In this document: positions 1 through 11,112 of the stretch, piece by piece
Position numbering within the stretch: the first letter of the stretch is position 1
Layout: every line of letters begins with the position of its first letter
From: CAZDYI01 sp964509765
GTDB taxonomy: Bacteria > Pseudomonadota > Gammaproteobacteria > Tethybacterales > Tethybacteraceae
Direction: 5' to 3'
Length of the DNA: 13,825 bases
Assembly: GCA_964509765.1 (NCBI GenBank)
Contig: CAZDYI010000038.1
Span: 1 to 13,825 of the forward strand
Program-made: the position numbers and the translations under genes
The notes under the pieces: model-generated
Database searches by the model: none
The model's input: the letters and a program-made list of their open reading frames with translations, nothing else
Told to the model about the DNA's origin: nothing

Positions 1-150
1 CGTCTCCGGGTTGCGGACCTCGCCGCTCGACCACGACCGGATCCGGTCCGGGGCGGCCAGGCTGATCTTGACCGAGGACGGGACCTTGTCCTCGGGCGCC
101 GTGGCGAAGCCGGCCAGCCTCGACATCAGGCTGTCGTTGCGCGGAAACAT
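1..150 (-). CDS. rpoC: RNA polymerase subunit beta-prime, N-terminal 50 codons (cut by left edge)
   Basis: This is the start of the main beta-prime subunit, which carries the catalytic magnesium site of RNA polymerase; only the first 50 residues are in the window. The translation begins MFPRNDSLMSRLAGF and continues into VKISLAAPDRIRSWSSGEV and RNPET, the universally conserved opening of RpoC (compare IKISLASPEQIRSWS-GEVKKPET in typical members). The chosen ATG lies 2 bases after the rpoB stop. It is preceded by a strong AGGAGGAG ribosome site inside the last rpoB codons, with 8 bases of spacing, so the two genes are co-transcribed and probably translationally coupled. An internal Met at residue 9 is a possible alternative start with no comparable ribosome site. 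This copy is the expected housekeeping rpoC; the second RpoC gene at the right end of the window is a different locus. Confidence 0.95.
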   Translation of the reverse strand, partial: MFPRNDSLMSRLAGFATAPEDKVPSSVKISLAAPDRIRSWSSGEVRNPET

Positions 151-152
151 GG

Positions 153-5033
<4,881 letters not shown>

Positions 5034-5063
5034 GCAGTCTCGCTCCGACGGCGGATGTCGTTG

Positions 5064-5086
5064 GCAGCGCGCGGCCCGCGCGCTGC
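5064..5086 (-). other. Strong hairpin between rplL and rpoB
   Basis: The 79-base rplL-rpoB gap holds a perfect 10-bp inverted repeat. The arms are GCAGCGCGCG and CGCGCGCTGC, with a 3-base GGC loop. No U-run follows on the transcript side; the next bases are CAACGACATC. It is therefore not a standard intrinsic terminator. In E. coli the equivalent gap contains a partial terminator and an RNase III processing site that set the ratio of ribosomal protein to polymerase mRNA. A similar attenuation or processing role is inferred here from position alone. Confidence 0.6.
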
Positions 5087-5112
5087 GGCGTCTTTTGGGT
5101 CGGCGGGCCTGA

Positions 5113-5484
5113 TTACTTGACTTCGCAGGTCGCGCCGGCCTCGGTCAGCTGCTTGGCGCCCTCCTCGGCCTCCTCCTTGCTCACGCCGGTCTTGACCGGC
5201 TTGGGCGCCTCGGAGACCAGGTCCTTGGACTCCTTGAGGCCCAGGCCCGTCAGGGCGCGGACCGCCTTGATCACGTTGATCTTGCTCTCGCCGGCTCCGG
5301 TCAGGATGAGGTCGAACTCGGTCTGCTCGTCGGCCGCGGGCGCGTCAGCGGCCGCCGCGGGCGCGGCGACCGCGGCCGGGGCCGCGGCGGAGACGTTGAA
5401 CTTGTCCTCGATCGCGGTGACGAGCTCGGAGAGCTCCAGCACCGACATCTCGGAGATCGCGTCCAGTATCTTGTCCTTGGTCAT
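5113..5484 (-). CDS. rplL: 50S ribosomal protein L7/L12
   Basis: L7/L12 forms the multi-copy stalk of the large subunit that recruits and stimulates translational GTPases such as EF-Tu and EF-G. The 123-residue protein has the standard layout. An N-terminal dimerisation helix region is at about 1-31 (ILDAISEMSVLELSELVTAI), an Ala/Pro-rich flexible hinge at about 33-52, and the C-terminal factor-binding domain from about 55 (EFDLILTGAGESKINVIKAV, then LTGLGLKESKDLV). The length is normal for the family. The ATG is preceded by an AGAGG ribosome site, and the gene lies 33 bases downstream of rplJ, whose product L10 anchors the stalk dimers. It is part of the rplKAJL-rpoBC transcription unit. Confidence 0.98.
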   Translation of the reverse strand: MTKDKILDAISEMSVLELSELVTAIEDKFNVSAAAPAAVAAPAAAADAPAADEQTEFDLILTGAGESKINVIKAVRALTGLGLKESKDLVSEAPKPVKTGVSKEEAEEGAKQLTEAGATCEVK

Positions 5485-5517
5485 TTTCGTTACCTCTTCT
5501 TTCGTGAATCCCTGTTG

Positions 5518-6075
5518 TCAGGCGGAGTCGCCGGGCCGCGAGTCGCGGACCGAGGCGAGCGCCCTCGCGAGCTTGGCCGGCACCTCCCCGAGGGTGCGGG
5601 CGAGCTTTGCGATCGGCGCGTTGAGCGTGCCGGCAAGGATGGCGAGCATCGCCTCGCGCGGCGGCAGGTCGGCCAGGCGGCCCACGCCGTCGGCGTCGAT
5701 GAGCGTTCCGTCCATCGCGCCGGCCCTGACCTTGAGCTCCTCGTGCTCCTTGGCGAAGCCCTTGAGCGCCTTGGCCACCGCGGGCGCAGACGGGCCGCTG
5801 CCGTAGAGGACCTGGCCGGACAGGCTGTCCGCGAGCGGAGCGAGCGCCGGGATCTGCGAGACCACCCTCTTGGCGACCGTGTTCTTGACCACGCGGACGC
5901 GGCCGCCCGCGGCGCGGACCTGCGCGCGCAGCTGCGCCATTGACGCTACGTCGATGCCCTTGTACTCGGCGACGAACAGCGCCTCGGTCCCCTCGCAGTC
6001 GGCGAGGAACGTCGCGGCCATCGCCTCCTTGCGGACGCGCTGGACGCTCTGCCTGGCGGGCTCCGGGGCGCTCAT
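5518..6075 (-). CDS. rplJ: 50S ribosomal protein L10
   Basis: L10 anchors the L7/L12 stalk to the 23S rRNA GTPase centre. The 185-residue protein shows the family core: a helix-rich start, then ALFVAEYKGIDVASMAQLRA and RVRVVKNTVAKRV (about 30-70), with the GFAKEHEELKVRAGAMDG region in the middle. A C-terminal helix (MLAILAGTLNAPIAKLARTL) is the usual binding platform for L7/L12 dimers. The ATG overlaps the rplA stop in ATGA, indicating translational coupling. In other bacteria L10 with L7/L12 represses its own mRNA leader. No such leader was tested here, and the overlap with rplA leaves little room for a separate one. Confidence 0.97.
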   Translation of the reverse strand: MSAPEPARQSVQRVRKEAMAATFLADCEGTEALFVAEYKGIDVASMAQLRAQVRAAGGRVRVVKNTVAKRVVSQIPALAPLADSLSGQVLYGSGPSAPAVAKALKGFAKEHEELKVRAGAMDGTLIDADGVGRLADLPPREAMLAILAGTLNAPIAKLARTLGEVPAKLARALASVRDSRPGDSA

Positions 6076-6770
6076 CGCAACGGGGCGAGGTCGACGGGAA
6101 CGGACGGGCCCATCGTCGAGGAGAGCTTCGCGCCGACGAGGTACTGGCCCTTGCTCGCAGCGGGCTTGGCCCTCTTGAGCGAGTCGATCAGCGCGTTGAA
6201 GTTCGCGACCAGGTCCTCCTCGGAGAACGAGGACTTCCCGATCGCCGCGTGGACGATCCCGCCCTTCTCGGTGCGGTAGGTCACCTGGCCGGCCTTCGCG
6301 CGCTTGATTGCGCCGTCGAGGTCGTTGGTCACCGTCCCGCTCTTGGGGTTGGGCATCAGGCCCTTGGGGCCCAGCTGCTTTCCGTACTTGCCGAGCTGCG
6401 ACATCGCGGCCGGCTCGGCGATCAAAACGTCGAATGGGTGCTCGCCCTTGTCGAGGAGCTCGGTGACCTTCTGCATGCCGGCGATGTCCGCGCCCGCCTT
6501 CTCCGCGTCGGAGGCCCTGCCGTCGTCGCAGAACACCGCGACCTTCGTCTCGCGCCCGGTGCCCGACGGCATCGCTGCGACCCCGCGCACCGCCTGGTCG
6601 GACTTGCGCGGGTCCACGCCGAGCCGCACCGCGGCCTCGACGGTCTCGTCGAACTTCGCGGTCGCGCCCTTCTTCACGAGCGCCGCGGCCTCCTCGATCG
6701 CGACGAGCGCCGCGGGGTCGCCCGCGCCCTCGCGCAGGCCGCGGATCCGCTTGCCGTTGCGCCCGGCCAT
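6072..6770 (-). CDS. rplA: 50S ribosomal protein L1
   Basis: L1 binds 23S rRNA helices 76-78 at the tRNA exit side and forms the mobile L1 stalk. The protein has 232 residues, the usual bacterial length. Signature stretches are FDETVEAAVRLGVDPRKSDQ near the N-terminus, the highly conserved QLGPKGLMPNPKSGTVT (compare LGPRGLMPNPKVGTVT), and the C-terminal KGQYLVGAKLSSTMGPSVPV. The start ATG shares one base with the rplK stop (TGATG) and the stop overlaps the rplJ start (ATGA), so the gene is embedded in a tightly coupled operon. L1 often represses rplKA mRNA in other bacteria; that was not tested here. Confidence 0.98.
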   Translation of the reverse strand: MAGRNGKRIRGLREGAGDPAALVAIEEAAALVKKGATAKFDETVEAAVRLGVDPRKSDQAVRGVAAMPSGTGRETKVAVFCDDGRASDAEKAGADIAGMQKVTELLDKGEHPFDVLIAEPAAMSQLGKYGKQLGPKGLMPNPKSGTVTNDLDGAIKRAKAGQVTYRTEKGGIVHAAIGKSSFSEEDLVANFNALIDSLKRAKPAASKGQYLVGAKLSSTMGPSVPVDLAPLR

Positions 6771-7216
6771 CAGGAGCCCGCCTCCTGGACGTCGACGCCC
6801 ATGCTGCGCGCGGTGCCGGCGACGATCGACATCGCCTGCTCCATGTCGTCGGTGTTGAACTCGCCGATCTTCACCTCGGCGATCTCCCGGAGCTGCTCGC
6901 GGCTGATCGTCCCGACCTTGTCGACGTGAGGCTTCGAGCTGCCCTTCTCGAGCCCGAGCGCCTTCTTGATCAGGACCGAGACCGGCGGGTTCTTGATCAG
7001 GTAGTCGAAGCTCCGGTCGGGGTTGACCGAGATCACGACCTGGAGGAGTATCCCCCGCTCGTGCCTCGCGCTGTCGGTGTTGAAGCGCTTGATGAACTCG
7101 CCGATGTTGACGCCGTGCTGGCCGAGCGCGGGCCCGACCGGCGGGTCGGCCTTCGCCTCGCCGGCGGGGATCTGGAGCTTGATGGTCTTGACGCCGTCGT
7201 CCTTCCTCTTGGCCAT
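6770..7216 (-). CDS. rplK: 50S ribosomal protein L11
   Basis: L11 binds the GTPase-associated region of 23S rRNA and takes part in EF-G function and stringent-response signalling through RelA. The protein has 148 residues and begins MAKRKDDGVKTIKLQIPAGE. The N-terminal domain has PPVGPALGQHGVNI with the prolines known to contact thiostrepton. The C-terminal rRNA-binding domain includes KKALGLEKGSSKPHVDKVG and EVKIGEFNTDDMEQA, followed by the usual GTARSMGV end. The ATG overlaps the nusG stop by one base (TGATG). The frame stays open upstream through nusG, but homology begins at this ATG, so the longer reading is rejected. Confidence 0.98.
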   Translation of the reverse strand: MAKRKDDGVKTIKLQIPAGEAKADPPVGPALGQHGVNIGEFIKRFNTDSARHERGILLQVVISVNPDRSFDYLIKNPPVSVLIKKALGLEKGSSKPHVDKVGTISREQLREIAEVKIGEFNTDDMEQAMSIVAGTARSMGVDVQEAGS

Positions 7217-7770
7217 CACATCTTCTCCACCTGCTCGAAGTCGAGCTGGATGTCGGTCGGCCTGTTGAAGACGTTGACAGACACCGAGATCCGGCTGGTC
7301 TCGTAGTTGACGTCCTTGACGTTGCCGTTGAAGTTGGTGAACGGGCCCTCCTTGATCCGCACCGCCTCGCCGACCTCGAACTCGACCTTCGGCCGCGGCT
7401 TCTCGGCGCCGGCCTCGATGTGCGAGCGGATCTCGTTGATCTCGTCGTCGGTCATCGGCTCGGGCGGGTTCCACTCCTTGCGCCCGGCGGCGGCGTCGCC
7501 GACGAAGCCCCTGATCATCGGCAGGCGCTTGACCTCGTGCCAGGTCTCCGGAGTCATGTCCATCTCGATGAAGACGTAGCCCGGGTAGAACTTGCGCTTG
7601 GAGACCTTGCGCTTGCCGCGCTTGAGCTCGACGACCTCCTCTGTGGGCACGAGCACCTCGCCGAACTTGCCGGCCATGCTGACCTTGCTCTTCATCACGG
7701 CGTCGAGCGCCTCGACGAGGCTCTTGTCGCGGTTGGCGACAAGCTGCAGGCAGTACCAGTTCATAGCCAT
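7216..7770 (-). CDS. nusG: Transcription elongation/termination factor NusG
   Basis: NusG binds the beta-prime clamp helices of elongating RNA polymerase, modulates pausing, and links polymerase to Rho or to the ribosome. The 184-residue protein has an NGN domain (about 1-110) opening with MNWYCLQLVANRDKSLVEAL and containing KRKFYPGYVFIEMDM and PMIRGFVG. A linker follows, then a C-terminal KOW domain (FEVGEAVRIKEGPFTNFNGN, about 128-150, ending QLDFEQVEKM). The start could be either Met1 or Met3. The gene lies 10 bases after secE and overlaps rplK by one base. Its docking site on RpoC is one of the surfaces preserved in the RpoC-like gene at the right end of this window. Confidence 0.97.
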   Translation of the reverse strand: MAMNWYCLQLVANRDKSLVEALDAVMKSKVSMAGKFGEVLVPTEEVVELKRGKRKVSKRKFYPGYVFIEMDMTPETWHEVKRLPMIRGFVGDAAAGRKEWNPPEPMTDDEINEIRSHIEAGAEKPRPKVEFEVGEAVRIKEGPFTNFNGNVKDVNYETSRISVSVNVFNRPTDIQLDFEQVEKM

Positions 7771-7780
7771 GCCCGCCCGC

Positions 7781-8128
7781 TCACAGGGCCAGGAACTGCA
7801 GCAGCCACGCGAGGATCGAGTCGACGATCCACAGGAAGACCGCCACGACCGCCACGAAAAGCAGCACCACCGCGGACATCTTCAGGACCTCCTCGCGGCC
7901 CGGCCAGACGACCTTGCGGATCTCGACCGCCGACGCCTGCGCGTACGCGAACAGGCGCTTGCCCGGCTCCGAGAGGTAGAACAGCCCGCCCGCGGCGAGC
8001 ACCGTCGCGATGAACACCGCCGCCCGCGCCGGCGCGGGGCTCGTCACCATCGCGATCAGGCTGTAGTAGAGCCCCACCGCGGCGACCAGCGCCGCGACCG
8101 TCGCCTTGAGCTTGTCCGCCGCGGTCAC
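7781..8128 (-). CDS. secE: Preprotein translocase subunit SecE
   Basis: SecE is the small essential clamp of the SecYEG protein-conducting channel in the inner membrane. From the GTG at 8128 the protein has 115 residues. It has hydrophobic segments at about 8-26 and 36-55, then the amphipathic segment with the SecE signature EIRKVVWPGREEVLK, then a long final membrane helix to the C-terminus. Three membrane segments is the E. coli-like form rather than the single-segment form of many Gram-positives. The GTG start is preferred because it lies just after tRNA-Trp with a G-rich stretch (GGGGGCG) upstream. A longer reading from 8176 would run into the tRNA. nusG follows directly. Confidence 0.93.
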   Translation of the reverse strand: MTAADKLKATVAALVAAVGLYYSLIAMVTSPAPARAAVFIATVLAAGGLFYLSEPGKRLFAYAQASAVEIRKVVWPGREEVLKMSAVVLLFVAVVAVFLWIVDSILAWLLQFLAL

Positions 8129-8146
8129 GCCAAGCGCCCCCGGCCG

Positions 8147-8222
8147 TGGCAGGCCAAGAGGGACTTGAACCCCCAACCTGCGGTTTTGGAGACCGCTGCT
8201 CTACCAATTGAGCTATTGGCCC
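8147..8222 (-). tRNA. tRNA-Trp, anticodon CCA
   Basis: This is a 76-base cloverleaf. The acceptor stem is GGGCCAA pairing with TTGGCCT (first pair G-U), and the D-arm is GCTC-AATTGGTA-GAGC. The anticodon stem-loop has arms GCGGT and ACCGC around loop CTCCAAA, giving anticodon CCA. The T-arm contains GGTTCAAGTCC. Discriminator G is followed by an encoded CCA end, unlike the two other tRNAs in the window. It lies between tuf and secE, a common position for trpT-type genes, and must be processed out of the tuf-secE transcript. Confidence 0.97.
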
Positions 8223-8250
8223 GCGCTTCCAGATCCGATGCTCCCTCGCC

Positions 8251-9441
8251 TCAGGCGACGACCTTGGAGACCGTGCCGGAGCCGACGGTCCTGCCGCCCT
8301 CGCGGATCGCGAAGCGAACTCCCTCGTCCATCGCGATCGGCTTCTGCAGCTTGACCTTGAAGGTGACGTTGTCGCCGGGGTTGACCATCTCGGTCCCGTC
8401 GGCGAGCGTGATCTCGCCGGTGACGTCGGTCGTGCGGAAGTAGAACTGCGGCGAGTAGCCCTTGAAGAACGGCTTGTTGCGGCCGCCCTCGTCCTTGGTG
8501 AGCACGTACACCGCGCACTCGAACTCGGTGTGCGGGGTGATCGATCCCGGCTTGGCGAGCACCTGCCCGCGCTGGACCTCCTCGCGCTTGGTCCCGCGCA
8601 GCAGGACGCCGACGTTGTCGCCGGCCTGGCCCTGGTCGAGCATCTTGCGGAACATCTCGACCCCGGTGCAGGTGGTCTTGGCGGTCTCGCGCAGGCCGAC
8701 GATCTCGATCTCCTCGCCGACCTTGATCACGCCGGTCTCGACCCGTCCGGTGCACACCGTGCCGCGGCCCTCGATGGTGAACACGTCCTCGATCGGCATC
8801 AGGAAGTCCTTGTCGAGGTCGCGCACCGGCTCGTCGATGTAGGTGTCGAGCGCCTCGGCGAGCTTGACGACAGATTCCTTGCCGTACTCGCCGTCCTTGC
8901 CCTCGAGCGCCATGAGCGCGCTGCCGGTGATGATCGGCGTGTTGGCCCCGTCGTACTCGGCCCCGGTGAGGATGTCGCGGATCTCCTCCTCGACGAGGTC
9001 GAGCATCTCCTTGTCGTCGACCTGGTCGGCCTTGTTGATGAACACGACCATGCGCGGCACGCCGACCTGCCTCGCGAGCAGGATGTGCTCCTTGGTCTGC
9101 GGCATGGCGCCGTCGGTGGCGGTCACGACGAGGATCGCGGCGTCCATCTGCGCGGCGCCGGTGATCATGTTCTTGATGTAGTCGGCGTGGCCCGGGCAGT
9201 CGACGTGCGCGTAGTGGCGCTTCTCGGTCTCGTACTCGACGTGCGAGGTGCTGATGGTGATCCCGCGCTGGCGCTCCTCGGGGGCGTTGTCGATCTCCTC
9301 GAAGTCCTTGGCCTCGCCGCCGAAGGCCTCGGAGAGCACCTTCGTCAGCGCCGCGGTGAGCGTGGTCTTGCCGTGGTCGACATGGCCGATGGTGCCCACG
9401 TTCACGTGGGGCTTGGTGCGCTCGAATTTTTCTTTTGCCAT
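8251..9441 (-). CDS. tuf: Elongation factor Tu
   Basis: EF-Tu is the GTPase that delivers aminoacyl-tRNA to the ribosomal A site. The 396-residue protein has all the GTPase motifs: GHVDHGKT (19-26, P-loop), the switch I region with RGITIST (about 59-65), DCPGH (81-85), NKAD (136-139) and the SAL motif (174-176). Domain 2 includes DVFTIEGRGTVCTGRVETG and the TKREEVQRGQVLAKPGS region. Domain 3 includes FFKGYSPQFYFRTTDVTG and ends GRTVGSGTVSKVVA. The start has a GGAG ribosome site about 10 bases upstream, and a large leader hairpin lies 22 bases before the ATG. It is placed between tRNA-Gly and tRNA-Trp, like tufB of E. coli. Confidence 0.99.
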   Translation of the reverse strand: MAKEKFERTKPHVNVGTIGHVDHGKTTLTAALTKVLSEAFGGEAKDFEEIDNAPEERQRGITISTSHVEYETEKRHYAHVDCPGHADYIKNMITGAAQMDAAILVVTATDGAMPQTKEHILLARQVGVPRMVVFINKADQVDDKEMLDLVEEEIRDILTGAEYDGANTPIITGSALMALEGKDGEYGKESVVKLAEALDTYIDEPVRDLDKDFLMPIEDVFTIEGRGTVCTGRVETGVIKVGEEIEIVGLRETAKTTCTGVEMFRKMLDQGQAGDNVGVLLRGTKREEVQRGQVLAKPGSITPHTEFECAVYVLTKDEGGRNKPFFKGYSPQFYFRTTDVTGEITLADGTEMVNPGDNVTFKVKLQKPIAMDEGVRFAIREGGRTVGSGTVSKVVA

Positions 9442-9463
9442 CAGTTGGTTTCTCCGTGTGGAA

Positions 9464-9509
9464 GGCGGGCCTCCGGGCCGCGTGTGCCGCGACGGCCCGG
9501 AGGTCCGCC
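9464..9509 (-). other. Long GC-rich leader hairpin upstream of tuf
   Basis: The two 17-base arms lie at 9464-9480 and 9493-9509. Sixteen of 17 positions pair, including an uninterrupted 11-bp core (CCTCCGGGCCG with CGGCCCGGAGG), around a 12-base loop. On the transcript the structure ends 22 bases before the tuf ATG, leaving the ribosome site free. No U-run follows, so it does not look like a terminator. A role in processing between tRNA-Gly and tuf mRNA, or in mRNA stability, is inferred from position only. The rest of the 145-base tRNA-Gly to tuf gap shows no clear promoter. Confidence 0.6.
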
Positions 9510-9586
9510 TAGGCCTATGTGTTCCGGCGGGTCCCTGCGCGGGTTGCCGGTTCGAGGCGCCCGGTTCCTCCCGCGCCGCGATGCGG

Positions 9587-9657
9587 AGCGGGTGAAGGGA
9601 ATCGAACCCTCATCGTAAGCTTGGAAGGCTTCTGCTCTGCCATTGAGCTACACCCGC
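9587..9657 (-). tRNA. tRNA-Gly, anticodon TCC
   Basis: The acceptor stem GCGGGTG pairs with CACCCGC, and the D-arm is GCTC-AATGGCA-GAGC. The anticodon arm is GAAGC, loop CTTCCAA, GCTTA, giving anticodon TCC; its outermost pair is a G-A mismatch. The T-arm is AGGGTTCGATTCCCT. The discriminator is T, and the encoded 3' end reads CCG rather than CCA, so the terminal A must be added by nucleotidyltransferase. It closely resembles E. coli glyT, which has the same neighbours. Confidence 0.96.
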
Positions 9658-9712
9658 CTGTTTTGTCCTTTTCAGAGTTGGTCATTGCTCGCCTGTCCCG
9701 TGCCTACACCGG

Positions 9713-9794
9713 TGGAGGAGGTAGGATTCGAACCTACGTAGGCTAAGCCGTCTGGTTTACAGCCAGATCCCGTTGACCGCTTGGGTACCCCTCC
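9713..9794 (-). tRNA. tRNA-Tyr, anticodon GTA
   Basis: This is a class II tRNA with a long variable arm. The acceptor stem GGAGGGG pairs with CTCCTCC (one G-U pair). The anticodon arm is TCTGG, loop CTGTAAA, CCAGA, giving anticodon GTA. The T-arm is GTAGGTTCGAATCCTAC. Discriminator A is followed by CCG, so CCA is not encoded. It is the first gene of the minus-strand cluster seen here; promoter-like sequences lie directly upstream. Confidence 0.97.
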
Positions 9795-9805
9795 GGGAAT
9801 CTGCT

Positions 9806-9859
9806 ATTCTAACACATCCGGGAACCTCTGATTGTAGCATGTTTACGCCGAGTTCCGAA
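9806..9859 (-). promoter_or_regulatory. Putative promoter region for the tRNA-Tyr/tRNA-Gly/tuf transcript
   Basis: Two extended -10 elements read on the minus strand. One is TGC-TACAAT (hexamer at 9831-9836), with a weak -35 TTCGGA at 9854-9859 and a 17-base spacer. The other is TGT-TAGAAT (hexamer at 9806-9811), which would start transcription only a few bases before the tRNA-Tyr 5' end. The region is noticeably richer in A+T than its surroundings. The upstream -35 lies inside the first codons of the divergent transporter gene, so the two transcription units share a very short control region. This is a visual consensus match only. Confidence 0.45.
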
Positions 9860-11059
9860 GCCCCTGCCGGCCCGCCCGGAAACGAGGCGCGCGCCGGGCC
9901 CCGGACAAGGCCGAGGCAGGTCCTAGCCGCCATATGCGGCGGGGTCGCGATCGCCGCGATGCACGGCAAGATGGCCGCGTCGATCCCGGTGCTGCGCGCC
10001 GACCTCGGCCTGTCGCTCACCGAGGTCGGGGTGCTCGCCTCGGTGCTCCCGCTCGGGACGGCGCTCCTCGGCGCGCTCGGCGCGCAGCTCGCGGGCCTGC
10101 TCGGCAACAGGCTCTCGGCCGCGGCCGGCCTCGCGCTCTGCGCGGCGGGCTCGTTCGCCGGCGCGCTCGCAGACGGCTACGCCCCGCTCCTTGCGACCCG
10201 CGTGGTCGAGAGCGCCGGCTACCTGCTCGCGGTGGTCTCGCTGCCGACCCTTGCCGGGCTGAGCGCGGGGCCGAAGCGCCGGCCGCTGGTGATGGGCGTG
10301 TGGGCGGGCTTCATCCCGCTCGGCCTGAGCGCGGGCCTGCTTGCAGGCACGGTCGTCCTCGGGCCGTTCGGCTGGCAGGGGATGTGGGTCCTGGGCGGCG
10401 CGTTCGCAGGCAGCGTCGCGGTCGCGGTGGCAGTGCTGCCCTGGCCGGACGACGGGGCGCGCGCCGGTGGCGGCATCGGGTGGACGCTGCGCCGGCCGGT
10501 AGCCTGGGCGCTCGCCGCGGCGTTCCTGCTGTTCAGCTTCCAGTTCACCGGCATGGCGCAGTTCCTGACCTCGATGCTCGCGGACACGAGCGACATCGGG
10601 CTCCCGGCGATCAACGCCTACATCGCCGCTGTGATCTTCCTGAACCTCGCCGGCAACGTCGCCGGCGGGCGGATGGTCGGGGCCGGCCGCAGCCTCGGCC
10701 TGTGCTTTTCGGTCGCGCTTGTCCCGATGGCGGCCTGCCTCGCGGCGCTGCTGTGGGCTGACCTGCCGCTCGGCGCGCGGCTCGCGGCCGGCGTGCTCTA
10801 CGGGGCGGTCTCCGGGATCCTGCCGGGCGCGATCTGGGCCTACCTGCCGACGGTCTTCGAGCACGGCAGGAGGACCACGGCCCTGACCGGCGTCGTCATG
10901 CAGGGCGCGAGCATCGGCCAGCTCGCGGGTCCTGTCGCGATCGGGCTCGCGGTGGACCTCAGCGGGACCTGGAGCTCGGTGATCGCGCTGATGACCGCGG
11001 CGAGCGCGGCCGGGATCGCGCTGGGCTTTCTGCCCGCGGCGCGGCGCCGCGGCGAGTAA
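9839..11059 (+). CDS. MFS transporter, possibly CynX/NimT-like
   Basis: This is a membrane transporter of the major facilitator superfamily; the substrate is unknown. From the ATG at 9839 the protein has 406 residues: a short hydrophilic N-terminus (about 1-27), then about twelve hydrophobic segments in two halves. A polar loop at about 201-220 (PWPDDGARAGGGIGWTLRR) separates the halves. The first half opens with VLAAICGGVAIAAMHGK and includes SLTEVGVLASVLPLGTALLG and ATRVVESAGYLL, where an Arg and Glu sit in the fourth segment. The layout recalls the cyanate/nitroimidazole exporter-like branch, but this is a weak assignment. The frame is open back to 9773, which would overlap tRNA-Tyr, so the ATG at 9839 is preferred although its ribosome site is poor. 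It is the only plus-strand gene here, divergent from tRNA-Tyr and convergent with the RpoC-like gene. It has host-like GC content. Confidence 0.85.
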   Translation: MFTPSSEAPAGPPGNEARAGPRTRPRQVLAAICGGVAIAAMHGKMAASIPVLRADLGLSLTEVGVLASVLPLGTALLGALGAQLAGLLGNRLSAAAGLALCAAGSFAGALADGYAPLLATRVVESAGYLLAVVSLPTLAGLSAGPKRRPLVMGVWAGFIPLGLSAGLLAGTVVLGPFGWQGMWVLGGAFAGSVAVAVAVLPWPDDGARAGGGIGWTLRRPVAWALAAAFLLFSFQFTGMAQFLTSMLADTSDIGLPAINAYIAAVIFLNLAGNVAGGRMVGAGRSLGLCFSVALVPMAACLAALLWADLPLGARLAAGVLYGAVSGILPGAIWAYLPTVFEHGRRTTALTGVVMQGASIGQLAGPVAIGLAVDLSGTWSSVIALMTAASAAGIALGFLPAARRRGE

Positions 11060-11112
11060 TCTGAGGACAGATCAAGCATTCAAACAACGGTGCTTATCAT
11101 CTGGTCATAGGC

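Noticed and set aside
7216..7474. Upstream extension of rplK through nusG
   Set aside because: L11 homology starts at MAKRKDDGV (ATG at 7216); the upstream part is an out-of-frame reading of nusG.
8129..8176. SecE start at 8176
   Set aside because: That reading would begin inside tRNA-Trp. The GTG at 8128 lies just after the tRNA and gives a normal SecE length.
9541..9580. Possible extra tRNA (tRNA-Thr relic) between tRNA-Gly and tuf, suggested by CGGTTCGAGGC
   Set aside because: The flanking T-stem does not pair and no anticodon or acceptor arms can be formed.
9773..9838. Transporter start at 9773
   Set aside because: It would overlap tRNA-Tyr on the other strand and adds residues without family resemblance.
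11060..11112. Terminator between the convergent transporter and RpoC-like genes
   Set aside because: The gap is AT-rich but I found no convincing stem with a T-run on either strand.
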